Translations under genes and position numbers: made by a program | Shown: positions 1 through 6,532 of the stretch, piece by piece | Numbering within the stretch: the stretch's first letter is position 1 | Layout of the letters: each line of letters begins with the position of its first letter | Notes under the pieces: model-generated | Database searches by the model: none | What the model was told of the DNA's origin: nothing | What the model saw: only the letters and a program-made list of their open reading frames with translations | Assembly: GCA_023229165.1 (NCBI GenBank) | Contig: JALNZQ010000113.1 | Location: 1 to 8,177, forward strand | Length of the DNA stretch: 8,177 bases | Origin: Methanothrix sp. | Lineage (GTDB): Archaea > Halobacteriota > Methanosarcinia > Methanotrichales > Methanotrichaceae | Direction of reading: 5' to 3'

Positions 1-84
1 AATCTAACCATATTTTCAATTCTGTTGTCTCTTGGTGTTGGAAATGGCAACAAGCTTTTCTGCCCAGAAGTCCATGCCTATGGT

Positions 85-630
85 TTAAATGATTCCTTTT
101 TCTCTCAGAGCAGCTTGCATCTCAGTCACTTCCGACTCCAGCTTTTCAAACCTCTGTTCAAGATATCCCTTCAGATCTTTTCTGGACTCCTGAACCTCTC
201 CCAGCAGGTTTTCCTGGGCATTGAGGGTCTCTCTTTGCAGACTGATCATAGCATCCATCTTTCTGCCCAGATTATCATTCAAATTATTCACTGCCCCAAT
301 GAGATTATTTAGATGAGATGCGGCAGTATCCAGCCGAGAATCGGTCTCTCCCTTATCCACAAGCTTGTAGAACCTGCTGAAATCACCCTTCGGCTCTGAA
401 TATTCTCTTTCGATAGAGGTGACTTGTATCAAATTATCATTAATATTAATAGCTTCTTCGAACCACTTAAGCTTATCATCATTGCCTTCTGCCAATATTT
501 TCACTCGGCTGTCATCAAGGTTCTCCACAGTACATCTTAGTCCCAGCATTCTGGCAAAATCGGCAACTTTTGCTCTATATCCGGTCTTCTGGACACTGCC
601 CGAGACATAAGCCGTAAGCCTCTTCATCAT
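85..630 (-). CDS. Acylphosphatase-domain protein with C-terminal coiled coil
   Basis: The 181-residue product has two parts. Residues about 4-90 resemble acylphosphatase, a small fold that hydrolyses carboxyl-phosphate anhydrides. The two catalytic residues of that family are in place: R19 at the end of SVQKTGYR and N37 in VENLDD, 18 residues apart as in classical acylphosphatases, followed by VKILAEG as expected. The phosphate loop is altered: the usual GxVQGVGFR reads GSVQKTGYR. Residues about 98-176 are a heptad-rich coiled coil (leucines or other hydrophobics near 100, 107, 110, 114, 117, 121, 128, 131, 146, 153, 157, 164, 168, 171, 175), roughly doubling the usual length of about 90. No signal peptide or membrane segment is present, so it is probably cytosolic and oligomeric. 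The start is the first of two adjacent ATG codons. No strong Shine-Dalgarno is visible. It lies 71 bases after the MBL hydrolase gene. Whether it is still an enzyme is uncertain. Confidence 0.8.
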   Translation of the reverse strand: MMKRLTAYVSGSVQKTGYRAKVADFARMLGLRCTVENLDDSRVKILAEGNDDKLKWFEEAININDNLIQVTSIEREYSEPKGDFSRFYKLVDKGETDSRLDTAASHLNNLIGAVNNLNDNLGRKMDAMISLQRETLNAQENLLGEVQESRKDLKGYLEQRFEKLESEVTEMQAALREKGII

Positions 631-666
631 TTAGGTTTTCATATCTCTTTGTATATGTCTTTAACG

Positions 667-674
667 CTATATTT
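667..674 (-). promoter_or_regulatory. Candidate archaeal TATA box for the acylphosphatase-domain gene
   Basis: The minus strand reads AAATATAG, centred about 40 bases upstream of the ATG at 630. With the usual archaeal spacing of about 26 bases to the transcription start, this would give a short leader of about 13 bases. A second AT-rich candidate, CATATAC at 652-658, would give an almost leaderless transcript. This is inferred from position and composition only. Confidence 0.35.
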
Positions 675-701
675 CAGCAGAAGAATAGTATTACAAGATT
701 T

Positions 702-1445
702 TTACAGCACGATCTCCATCATATCGTGGCCCAGAGGCCATTTCTTGAGAGCTATTTCGTGTGGCGGATAAAGGTGACTCAAGTGCGTGAGCAGCAGCCG
801 TTTCGCGCCCAGCCGCTCTCCTAAAGCTACAGCCTCGTCGGCTGTCATGTGCTTGCTTATGGTGTAGCCCGGCGGAGTAATGGCATCCGCCAGCATCAAA
901 TCGGCCCCTTTCATCAGCTCCAGGCTTTCCTCGGCAATCTCCATCTTGGTGTCGCTGGTGATCACCACTACATGATTGCCGTCGTTTATGCGCACGCCCA
1001 CCGTCTCCGTGGGCGGGTGGTTGACTGGAAAAAGGGTGAACTCCATCCCCGCAATATCGAAGGGCTGGCAGGCTACTGCGTCATGGCGCACGGGATTTAG
1101 GAAATAGAGATAGTTTAAGATATAGTTCATGGTGTCCTTCAAAGCATAGACATCCACATGACTTTGCACCCGGTGAAAATCCCCAAAGCCGGCATAGTGA
1201 TCATAATGGGCGTGCGTCCAAACCACGCCGTCCACACTGGATATGTCCTTCTTCAAAAGCTGCCAGCGCAGATCAGGGCTGCTGTCTACCAGCACCCGGC
1301 CATCTTCCTCATCCGACTCTATGAGAATGGAAAACCTCATCCTGCGGCTTCTGCCCCCACGCAGAGCATCCATGCAGGCCGGACACTTGCAGCCGATCTT
1401 GGGTGTGCCGATGGCGTCGCCCGTGCCCAAGAGCGTGACCTTCAT
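702..1445 (-). CDS. MBL-fold metallo-hydrolase, PhnP-like cyclic phosphate phosphodiesterase
   Basis: The 247-residue product belongs to the metallo-beta-lactamase superfamily and most resembles PhnP, which opens phosphoribosyl 1,2-cyclic phosphate. Metal ligands seen: HAHYDH (H78, H80, D82, H83), H143 in VNHPP, D165 in TSDT, and H221 in LTHLSH. The N-terminus has GTGDAIGTP followed by GCKCPAC (C19, C21, C24). This matches the GCxCxxC that holds a structural zinc in PhnP. H199 in SKHMT also fits the family. The start at 1445 is preferred over an in-frame ATG at 1502. MKVTLLGTG is the natural beginning of the fold, and GAGGG lies 5-6 bases upstream, overlapping the TGA of the preceding ATPase gene. 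The longer start would place 50 bases inside that gene. Spacing is 7 bases, so the two are surely co-transcribed. No phn C-P lyase genes are nearby, so the actual substrate is unknown; a nucleotide or RNA cyclic phosphate is possible. Confidence 0.88.
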   Translation of the reverse strand: MKVTLLGTGDAIGTPKIGCKCPACMDALRGGRSRRMRFSILIESDEEDGRVLVDSSPDLRWQLLKKDISSVDGVVWTHAHYDHYAGFGDFHRVQSHVDVYALKDTMNYILNYLYFLNPVRHDAVACQPFDIAGMEFTLFPVNHPPTETVGVRINDGNHVVVITSDTKMEIAEESLELMKGADLMLADAITPPGYTISKHMTADEAVALGERLGAKRLLLTHLSHLYPPHEIALKKWPLGHDMMEIVL

Positions 1446-1452
1446 GCTGCCC

Positions 1453-2745
1453 TCATGCCGTAACGCTCCGCTTGTAATCATAGATCCTGCGCCGGAACTC
1501 ATCTACGGAAAGATCCAGATCTTCCTGGTTTAGATGTTTGCGATCCACCAGGAGTGCATTGAGCACGGCTTCCCTGATCACCAGCCTCAGATCCGAGCCC
1601 GAGTAGCCCTCCGTCGCTTCTGCGAGAGCAGCCGTATCTACGTCGGCATCAATGCGAGACAATACCTTGTCCAGGATCATGCGCCTCATATCCTGGTCCG
1701 GCAGGGGAAAGCTCAATACCTTGTCAAATCTCCTCCAGGCAGCATAATCCAGGAGCTGAGGGTGATTGGTGGCCGCCAGGAGCAGAACGCCGTGTTCCAC
1801 CAGGCTGATCTCATCTATGGCTTTTAGGAGCGAATTGACGGCCCTCTTCATGGCTCCATGCTCATCCGAGGTCCTGGTCTTGGCCACGAAGTCGAACTCA
1901 TCGATGAGCAAAATGCAAGGAGCCAGCCTCTTAGCCAGTTCAAAGACCTTGTCTATGTTCTTAGAGGTCTCACCCAAATACTGGCTGGTGATCATGGAGA
2001 GGCGGACCTCGACAATGGGAAGAGAAAACCAGCTGGAAAGAGCCCGGGCGGTAGAGGTCTTGCCGGTTCCCGGCGGGCCGACAAAAAGAAGCTTGCCGAT
2101 TTCATAGAGTCCGATCTCTCGCAGATATTGCCGGTTTTTCAGAGCCTTGCCCATTTTCTCTATCTCAGACTTCTGATCATCGGTTAAAATCAGGCCGGCA
2201 ATGCTGTCCCTCACATCCTCGGGGGCCTTGATGTAGGCCAGCTTGAGAAGATCTTCCGCCTCCTTGGAATCCTTGCAAAGCTCCTTTATCTTGGCGTCGA
2301 TCCACTCCCGGTCGGCTGATAGAGGCTTATTGGCGCTCCTGGCCTGGGCGTAGCTCACATCCAGAGAATCATAGTTCTCATAGAAGTAGGCCAATGTGGG
2401 ATTCGATTTGATCCTGGCCAGGTCCTTTTGATTGGCGAACCACTTGGCCGCCACATCGAATACAGTCAGCCGGAGCTGGGAACCAAACTCCTCAAGAGCC
2501 ACAAACGTAAGATCTTTTACGACCGCTTTGACATTCTCAATGCCGTAAATCTTCTGTGCATCGGCGCTGGTTACATAAATCGGCCTTTTGACGCTCCTCG
2601 TCTGCGCATCGAAGTAATGCTTGCGAATATTGGGAGGCAGGTCGTCTTCAGTCAAATTTTCTGTGCGGTTATAAATATCTGCAGTCAGCAGCAGCTCTGC
2701 AACATCAATAGCGCCAAACTTCTCCAAGCCATTCTCTACGCCCAT
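1453..2745 (-). CDS. AAA+ family ATPase (classic AAA, archaeal type)
   Basis: The 430-residue protein has one AAA module after an N-terminal region of about 200 residues that I do not recognise. The module is complete. Walker A GPPGTGKT is at 223-230, Walker B ILLIDEFD at 278-285 with D282/E283, and sensor 1 N327 is in AATNHP. The arginine finger pair R338/R339 is in WRRFD. The C-terminal helical domain contains GYSGSDLRLVIREA at 380-393. This is the FtsH/Vps4/katanin-type clade, which remodels or unfolds proteins as ATP-driven hexamers. No protease motif, signal peptide or membrane segment is seen. The linker before Walker A (LTDDQK, REIGLYEIGKLLF) is typical of archaeal homologues. The ATG at 2745 has GGAG 7-8 bases upstream and a TATA-like box 42 bases upstream. 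Its stop overlaps the ribosome binding site of the MBL hydrolase gene, which suggests linked function. The substrate is unknown. Confidence 0.9.
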   Translation of the reverse strand: MGVENGLEKFGAIDVAELLLTADIYNRTENLTEDDLPPNIRKHYFDAQTRSVKRPIYVTSADAQKIYGIENVKAVVKDLTFVALEEFGSQLRLTVFDVAAKWFANQKDLARIKSNPTLAYFYENYDSLDVSYAQARSANKPLSADREWIDAKIKELCKDSKEAEDLLKLAYIKAPEDVRDSIAGLILTDDQKSEIEKMGKALKNRQYLREIGLYEIGKLLFVGPPGTGKTSTARALSSWFSLPIVEVRLSMITSQYLGETSKNIDKVFELAKRLAPCILLIDEFDFVAKTRTSDEHGAMKRAVNSLLKAIDEISLVEHGVLLLAATNHPQLLDYAAWRRFDKVLSFPLPDQDMRRMILDKVLSRIDADVDTAALAEATEGYSGSDLRLVIREAVLNALLVDRKHLNQEDLDLSVDEFRRRIYDYKRSVTA

Positions 2746-2782
2746 CTTTAAAGCTCCATGGAACTGAACTAAACTAGTGGCC

Positions 2783-2790
2783 TATAAAAA
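2783..2790 (-). promoter_or_regulatory. Candidate TATA box for the AAA ATPase-MBL hydrolase operon
   Basis: The minus strand reads TTTTTATA, centred about 42 bases upstream of the ATPase ATG, in the 65-base gap after the permease gene. The implied transcription start near 2760 would leave a leader of about 15 bases that includes the GGAG ribosome binding site at 2754-2757. The T-run could also help terminate the upstream permease transcript. Confidence 0.4.
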
Positions 2791-2810
2791 GAGATAAAGC
2801 TTTCCATTCG

Positions 2811-3875
2811 TCAAGTCTCCCGGTTATTGATAGCCGCCCGGTAGGCCGCCAGGAGAAAACCGTAGAGTGTGGGTCCGATAATCACGCCTATGATCCCCAC
2901 GACGAATATTGGGGCGGTGTACGCGAGCAGCGTGACTATGGGATGAATCCTTGAACTCTTCATGGCTAGATGGGGGCGGATTACGTTCTCAGGTATCACC
3001 ATGAGCACCACCGTTCCGAATACCATGATTATCAGGAAACGGATCATGTCCCCCATGAACAGATAATAGAGAGCCATGGGAACGAATACGAAAGGCGGCC
3101 CGAGCATGGGGATTAGCGTAAAGATGCCCACGACAACCCCCATCAAATAGGGATAAGGCACGCCCAGCATGGAAAAGCCAATAGCCGCCAGGACGCCGCT
3201 TAACATAGATGTGGTGAAGTAGACAGTAAAAAGAGTGTTATAGATACCGCTAAGCTCCTGTAGAAAAATCAGAACTATTGCTCGTTTCTGCCCGGGAATC
3301 AGGTCCACAGCCTTGGCCACGAACTCTTTGCCGTCTATGAGAATATAGTATGTGATGAACACTACTACTATCAACTGGGCAAAGAGCACGGGCAGATCGG
3401 ACGCAAATGAGGTTAGCTCTTGCTGCACAATGGGAAAGAGCCAGGTAGCAATGGTTATGGGGATGTCGCTTATCTCTTGTACGTTTTTGAGTATAATAAC
3501 ATTTACGTAATTATAAACCCAGGCAGGAAGGGCGACCATGGCCCATTTATCGATCTCCTGGGTTATGGCCGTGAATTGTATGCCTGATAGGGCTCCGGAC
3601 TTTTCCAGATTGGATATCTCCACCAGGAGCACAGTGGTGATGCCGAGAAGGATCGCCAGAATAAAGATGAACACGATCAAAATGGAGAAAAAAGAGGAGA
3701 TCTGTCTTTGCCGGGTCAGACGAAAGAATGCGGCATAAAGCGGCTTGAGGAGAAATACCATGACTATGCTCAGCAAAATAGTGGTAAGGAAATCCTTGGT
3801 CAGGTAAACGGTGGCGAGAAAGACCAGGAAAACCAGAGTTCCTGCTGCCATGTCAAAACGACGACTAAAATCCAT
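2811..3875 (-). CDS. AI-2E family (UPF0118-like) membrane permease
   Basis: The 354-residue integral membrane protein has the AI-2E transporter layout. A hydrophobic N-terminus has segments near 11-27, 29-50 and 61-85. A long soluble stretch follows (about 90-158), then segments near 161-181, 217-236, 241-275, 279-296 and 315-345. Family landmarks seen are FITYYILIDG at 173-182, GVPYPYLMGVVVG followed by LIPMLGPP at 254-261, ENVIRPHLAMKSS at 296-308 with IHPIVTLL after it, and the final GVIIGPTLYGFLLA at 330-343. Members export small solutes or act as sodium/proton antiporters, and a few are linked to autoinducer-2. In an archaeon the substrate cannot be assigned. The ATG at 3875 has GAGGAGGAAG upstream, although the spacing from GGAGG is long (about 11 bases). 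No in-frame alternative fits better. It is separated from the acetyltransferase by 112 bases and ends 65 bases before the ATPase, so it is probably its own unit. Confidence 0.88.
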   Translation of the reverse strand: MDFSRRFDMAAGTLVFLVFLATVYLTKDFLTTILLSIVMVFLLKPLYAAFFRLTRQRQISSFFSILIVFIFILAILLGITTVLLVEISNLEKSGALSGIQFTAITQEIDKWAMVALPAWVYNYVNVIILKNVQEISDIPITIATWLFPIVQQELTSFASDLPVLFAQLIVVVFITYYILIDGKEFVAKAVDLIPGQKRAIVLIFLQELSGIYNTLFTVYFTTSMLSGVLAAIGFSMLGVPYPYLMGVVVGIFTLIPMLGPPFVFVPMALYYLFMGDMIRFLIIMVFGTVVLMVIPENVIRPHLAMKSSRIHPIVTLLAYTAPIFVVGIIGVIIGPTLYGFLLAAYRAAINNRET

Positions 3876-3944
3876 GAGAAATACTTCCTCCTCTTAACAG
3901 TAAAAACTTTTCCTTGACTAGATTCGTTTCCAAATTCAGCCATT

Positions 3945-4025
3945 TTAGATTCGGATGCTAAGCATCAGGCTGTCATCGATTCTTACCTCATAGCTTTTTT
4001 GAGGCACCTTCTTTTCGGATCGACA
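3945..4025 (-). pseudogene. Remnant of a ferredoxin-like gene C-terminus, partly overlapping the acetyltransferase end
   Basis: Read on the minus strand with codons starting at 4025, this segment encodes CRSEKKVPQKSY, then EVRIDDSLMLSIRI, then TAA at 3947-3945. The ferredoxin-like protein at 4579-5307 ends HRSGKDVPQKSY, then VVGIDGKLIDGQI. Over 20 aligned residues 13 are identical. At the DNA level, 3963-4022 and 4594-4653 match at about 43 of 60 positions without gaps, and codons such as CAA/CAG and AAA/AAG differ only at third positions. That pattern points to past coding in this frame. The frame is closed by a TGA a few codons upstream, and no cluster motif precedes it, so only the tail survives. 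The acetyltransferase reads through 3988-4022 in a different frame. I infer a former second copy of the ferredoxin gene, truncated when the acetyltransferase gene took its place. Confidence 0.55.
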
Positions 4026-4506
4026 CACCATCTGCATCCTTTGTCAGTGTCTTTGTCATTACCACCTTCAAGGCGCCTGCGTCTTCGTCCATCTCTTCGC
4101 AGAGGGGCTTCCAGCCTTTGGCCAGGTAAAATCCCATGGCACAATCGTTATAGCTGAAACATTCCAGCGTTGCCAGATCGCAGCCGGATTTCTTTATCTC
4201 GGTCTCAACAACATCCAAAAGAGCGCTTCCTATGCCTCTTCGATGGTAGGCTGGATGAACCCAAAGAAGGTCTATCTTGTCGTCAGATCTCGCAGCAACT
4301 CCCACGACCTCGCCCGCCTTTTCAGCCACAATCATGTTTTGCCACTGCTTGTTGACCTCCACTTCAACCATGTCGCCTTCGACCCAGGGCACCAACTTCT
4401 CCCAAGGCAAGATCTGACCATAGACCTCCACAATCGTCTCCCTGCAAAGCTTTATCAGGTTCGGGATGTCCTCCTTTGCGGCCTTTCTGAATTCGAATCG
4501 AATCAT
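3988..4506 (-). CDS. GNAT family N-acetyltransferase
   Basis: The 172-residue product has the GNAT fold, which transfers acetyl from acetyl-CoA to an amine. From the chosen start MIRFEFRKA, the order is as expected: beta-1 RKAAKEDI, then MIVAEKAGEVVGVAA (beta-2/3), then IDLLWVHPAYHRRGIGSALL. The last carries the acetyl-CoA pyrophosphate-binding motif with consensus Q/RxxGxG/A, here RRGIGS. Next come ATLECFSYNDCAMGFYLAKGW (motif B, with the conserved N and FY) and a final strand ALKVVMTKTL. Start 4506 is preferred over an ATG at 4521 because AGGTGG lies about 5 bases upstream of it and the fold begins there. The last 11 or so codons run out of frame through a remnant of a ferredoxin-like gene end, so the C-terminal tail is probably recent. 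The substrate is unknown. It lies 72 bases after the ferredoxin-like gene. Confidence 0.87.
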   Translation of the reverse strand: MIRFEFRKAAKEDIPNLIKLCRETIVEVYGQILPWEKLVPWVEGDMVEVEVNKQWQNMIVAEKAGEVVGVAARSDDKIDLLWVHPAYHRRGIGSALLDVVETEIKKSGCDLATLECFSYNDCAMGFYLAKGWKPLCEEMDEDAGALKVVMTKTLTKDADGVSIRKEGASKKL

Positions 4507-4532
4507 ACGGCCACCTTTCATTGGCCTATCGG

Positions 4533-4542
4533 TTAAATATTT
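4533..4542 (-). promoter_or_regulatory. Candidate TATA box for the acetyltransferase gene
   Basis: The minus strand reads AAATATTTAA, centred about 31 bases upstream of the preferred ATG at 4506. That implies a transcript starting only a few bases before that ATG and excluding the alternative ATG at 4521, which supports the shorter start. It also implies a leader too short to hold the whole AGGTGG element, so the call is tentative. Confidence 0.3.
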
Positions 4543-4563
4543 TCAGGACCTTTTCATAGAGGC

Positions 4564-4569
4564 AAAAAA
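4564..4569 (-). terminator. Weak oligo-T terminator after the ferredoxin-like gene
   Basis: Six consecutive T on the minus strand begin about 9 bases after the ferredoxin-like gene stop, with no clear hairpin. Short T-runs terminate archaeal RNA polymerase, so this may partly separate the ferredoxin-like transcript from the acetyltransferase. Confidence 0.35.
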
Positions 4570-4578
4570 GATAACTGA

Positions 4579-5307
4579 TTAAATCTGTCCATCGATCAGC
4601 TTTCCGTCGATTCCCACAACATAGCTCTTCTGAGGCACATCTTTTCCCGATCGGTGCACTGCCTCGGAAACGAGCTGCCCAAGCTGAGCACAGCAGGGCA
4701 CAGTCATGTGCACAACCGCAATGTCCTTGATCTCGTTTTGCTTGAGAATCTCGGCCAGCTTTTCCACAAAGGGCTCTGTATCATCCAGCTTGGGGCAGCC
4801 TACCAGGGCCACGCGGCCTTTTATGAAGTCCTGCTGGATGGCAGGATAGGCAAAAGCAGTGCAGTCCCCGGCCACGAGCAGGCTGGCGCCCTGCAGGTAA
4901 GGGGCCCAGGGGCGCACCAGTCTCATCTGGATAGGCCATCCGCACAGCTCATTCGCGCTGTCTTCTCCTCTAATTATCTTTCCATGTGAGTGAGCATCCT
5001 TTGCCCCTTGACCCGGCTTCAGGGTAATTGGAGCAGTGCAGGGCGTGACTACTGCAGCATTTTCTCCGCGGGCATGATGCTTATGCTCTTTGGCCGCCTT
5101 CTCATCAAACACCGGGGCGTCGCGCTCCTCAATGGTCAGAGCGCCCTCTGGGCAGACGGCCAGGCATGCGCCTAGGCCATCGCAAAAGCTGTCGCTCATC
5201 ACGCGGGCTTTTCCATCTTTCAGCACTATGGCACCCTCGGCACAGGCGGTAAGGCACTCCCCACAGCCGTTGCAGAGCGACTGGTCGATTTTGATGATCT
5301 TTCTCAT
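4579..5307 (-). CDS. Ferredoxin-domain iron-sulfur protein with cysteine-rich C-terminal domain
   Basis: The 242-residue protein starts with a two-cluster ferredoxin domain. The first motif is complete, CNGCGECLTAC (C12, C15, C18, C22). The second reads CDGLGACLAVCP: C42, C48 and C52 are present but L45 replaces the second cysteine, so it may hold a three-iron cluster or a four-iron cluster with another ligand. Residues about 60-115 are a histidine- and charge-rich linker (EHKHHAR, DAHSHGK). The C-terminal domain, about 117-240, has spaced cysteines in LCGWPIQMRL, AGDCTAFAYP, VGCPKLDD and VPCCAQLG, suggesting another metal or redox site. It is cytosolic and presumably an electron-transfer protein; the partner is unknown. 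The ATG overlaps the stop of the preceding gene as ATGA, with AGGAG about 8 bases upstream, so translation is probably coupled. Proteins of this plan occur in methanogens and anaerobic bacteria; I know no firm function. Confidence 0.85.
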   Translation of the reverse strand: MRKIIKIDQSLCNGCGECLTACAEGAIVLKDGKARVMSDSFCDGLGACLAVCPEGALTIEERDAPVFDEKAAKEHKHHARGENAAVVTPCTAPITLKPGQGAKDAHSHGKIIRGEDSANELCGWPIQMRLVRPWAPYLQGASLLVAGDCTAFAYPAIQQDFIKGRVALVGCPKLDDTEPFVEKLAEILKQNEIKDIAVVHMTVPCCAQLGQLVSEAVHRSGKDVPQKSYVVGIDGKLIDGQI

Positions 5308-6425
5308 GCATTTCTCCTGTTGTATTCAGAATCGACCTGCGCGCGAGACTTGCTGCCCAAAGATACCGGCGAATCCATAACTCCCGGAACATACTCCCAT
5401 TTCCATAATGTTTGGTTTGCATCATGTTCTGCCATGGCATGATTTGAGGTGTTTACGAACACTACAGGATGGTTGAAGTCGACGAAATAGTAGCTGATTT
5501 TGTGCTCGACCTCGCAATCTGGATCTCCATGTATGGAGTCCTCATTCAGTCCATAACGCTCGCCATCTTTTATGCTGTAGATATTTTTAAAGATGAAACA
5601 GCTTTTGCTCGGGTCTTTTTTATTTATCCTGATATTGAAGCTCTCTATATCCTTAGTTCTGTTATAATGGATAGAGCGGAAGAGTCTGTAAATATAATTC
5701 CAAATTGCATTCTTTCGCAATTGCTCATCATTGAAGACAAGGGTGACCTCTACCTCAGATATGTTATCATCAAGGTCTTTTTGAGCGCAATAAACCTCTC
5801 GAACGAAGTTCTTCAGGCCGTCTACCGCCGGCTGGTAGATGACCGGTAATATGCGCCTTTTTGCAGACTCATCTGGAGACATGAGATGGCTCAAGACCAT
5901 TTTGTCGCTGGTGCTATTGGGCTCTAATTTAAAGATCGGGTCGGAGCTGTCCGGGATCGGAGCAGATAGATGTCGGAGAATTTCCTGATTAATTTTATAT
6001 ATAATTGATGATTTTAATTCAACCCCTTCCTCATTCCATCCCCATATCCAGTAGTCATCATCAAGCTGAAAAATAAGTCTCTCCTTTGGACCCGTCCAGA
6101 TCTCCGAATCTTTGTGGTATTGCATATCAGGATCCGGGCGTTCGATTCGGACTTCGCTGACTTTTTCTATATCGAAGCCGAGCATGAATCGCAAGGTCAT
6201 GGGCCGGTTGACCTTGATGCTAGTCTGATTTTGATTGGCATTGCTCCTTATCACCACCCTGAGCCTTTTTGAGGATGCGTTATCAGGCGAAATTGGGGTT
6301 TTTACAAGCGATACCGTGCAACGATCCCAAGTCCAGATCTTTTTTTCCTCAGTCCATTCAATCTTGCCTTTCTTGATCTGGTATATCTTTTCCCTATGCG
6401 AAAACCATACTTCTTCAGAATTCAT
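5304..6425 (-). CDS. Hypothetical protein, tryptophan-rich, not recognised
   Basis: I do not recognise this 373-residue protein. It has no signal peptide or membrane segment and is rich in charged and aromatic residues, with 11 tryptophans, including a WIWGW cluster at 126-130 and WKW at 341-343. Predicted strands dominate residues 1-135. A more helical part follows, including KNAIWNYIYRLFRSIHY at 238-254. The last third contains HPVVFVNTSNHAMAEHD at 319-335, which looks like a conserved core motif with three histidines and acidic residues. The gene is much more AT-rich than its neighbours: bases 5581-5640 are about 28% GC, against about 77% for 4861-4920. This could mean acquisition from elsewhere. 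Its stop overlaps the ATG of the ferredoxin-like gene, so the two are translated together. The start at 6425 has only a weak GGAAG upstream at long spacing; a start slightly further in is possible. An open frame of this length supports a real gene. Confidence 0.75.
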   Translation of the reverse strand: MNSEEVWFSHREKIYQIKKGKIEWTEEKKIWTWDRCTVSLVKTPISPDNASSKRLRVVIRSNANQNQTSIKVNRPMTLRFMLGFDIEKVSEVRIERPDPDMQYHKDSEIWTGPKERLIFQLDDDYWIWGWNEEGVELKSSIIYKINQEILRHLSAPIPDSSDPIFKLEPNSTSDKMVLSHLMSPDESAKRRILPVIYQPAVDGLKNFVREVYCAQKDLDDNISEVEVTLVFNDEQLRKNAIWNYIYRLFRSIHYNRTKDIESFNIRINKKDPSKSCFIFKNIYSIKDGERYGLNEDSIHGDPDCEVEHKISYYFVDFNHPVVFVNTSNHAMAEHDANQTLWKWEYVPGVMDSPVSLGSKSRAQVDSEYNRRNA

Positions 6426-6459
6426 TGGCGATCATCTTCCAACTCAGTAATATTTCTTC

Positions 6460-6467
6460 AAATATGG
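6460..6467 (-). promoter_or_regulatory. Candidate TATA box for the unknown gene-ferredoxin operon
   Basis: The minus strand reads CCATATTT, centred about 38 bases upstream of the ATG at 6425, the same spacing as the other candidate TATA boxes in the window. The surrounding 107-base intergenic stretch is AT-rich, so chance matches are likely. Confidence 0.3.
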
Positions 6468-6506
6468 CATTTTTGTTCTGTTAATTTTGCATGTCAAAAG
6501 TTAATC

Positions 6507-6517
6507 AAAAAAAAAAA
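6507..6517 (-). terminator. Oligo-T terminator of the secreted-protein operon
   Basis: Eleven consecutive T on the minus strand, preceded by the AT-rich TAAATTTA, lie 16-26 bases after the stop of the DUF333 gene. There is no clear hairpin. This is the expected form of an archaeal intrinsic terminator, and it separates the secreted-protein genes from the unknown gene downstream. Confidence 0.65.
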
Positions 6518-6532
6518 TAAATTTATCTCAGT

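Noticed and set aside
16..75. Minus-strand mini-frame of 19 codons (MDFWAEKLV...) after the acylphosphatase-domain gene
   Set aside because: No ribosome binding site, very short, and no supporting context. The first 84 bases otherwise show nothing I can support.
1446..1502. Longer start for the MBL hydrolase at 1502
   Set aside because: The added 19 residues would overlap the ATPase coding end, while a good ribosome binding site and the fold's natural first strand support 1445.
5469..5849. Plus-strand open frame of 126 codons
   Set aside because: It is antisense to the unrecognised gene, with no ribosome binding site, and its translation looks like the hydrophobic mirror of a charged protein.
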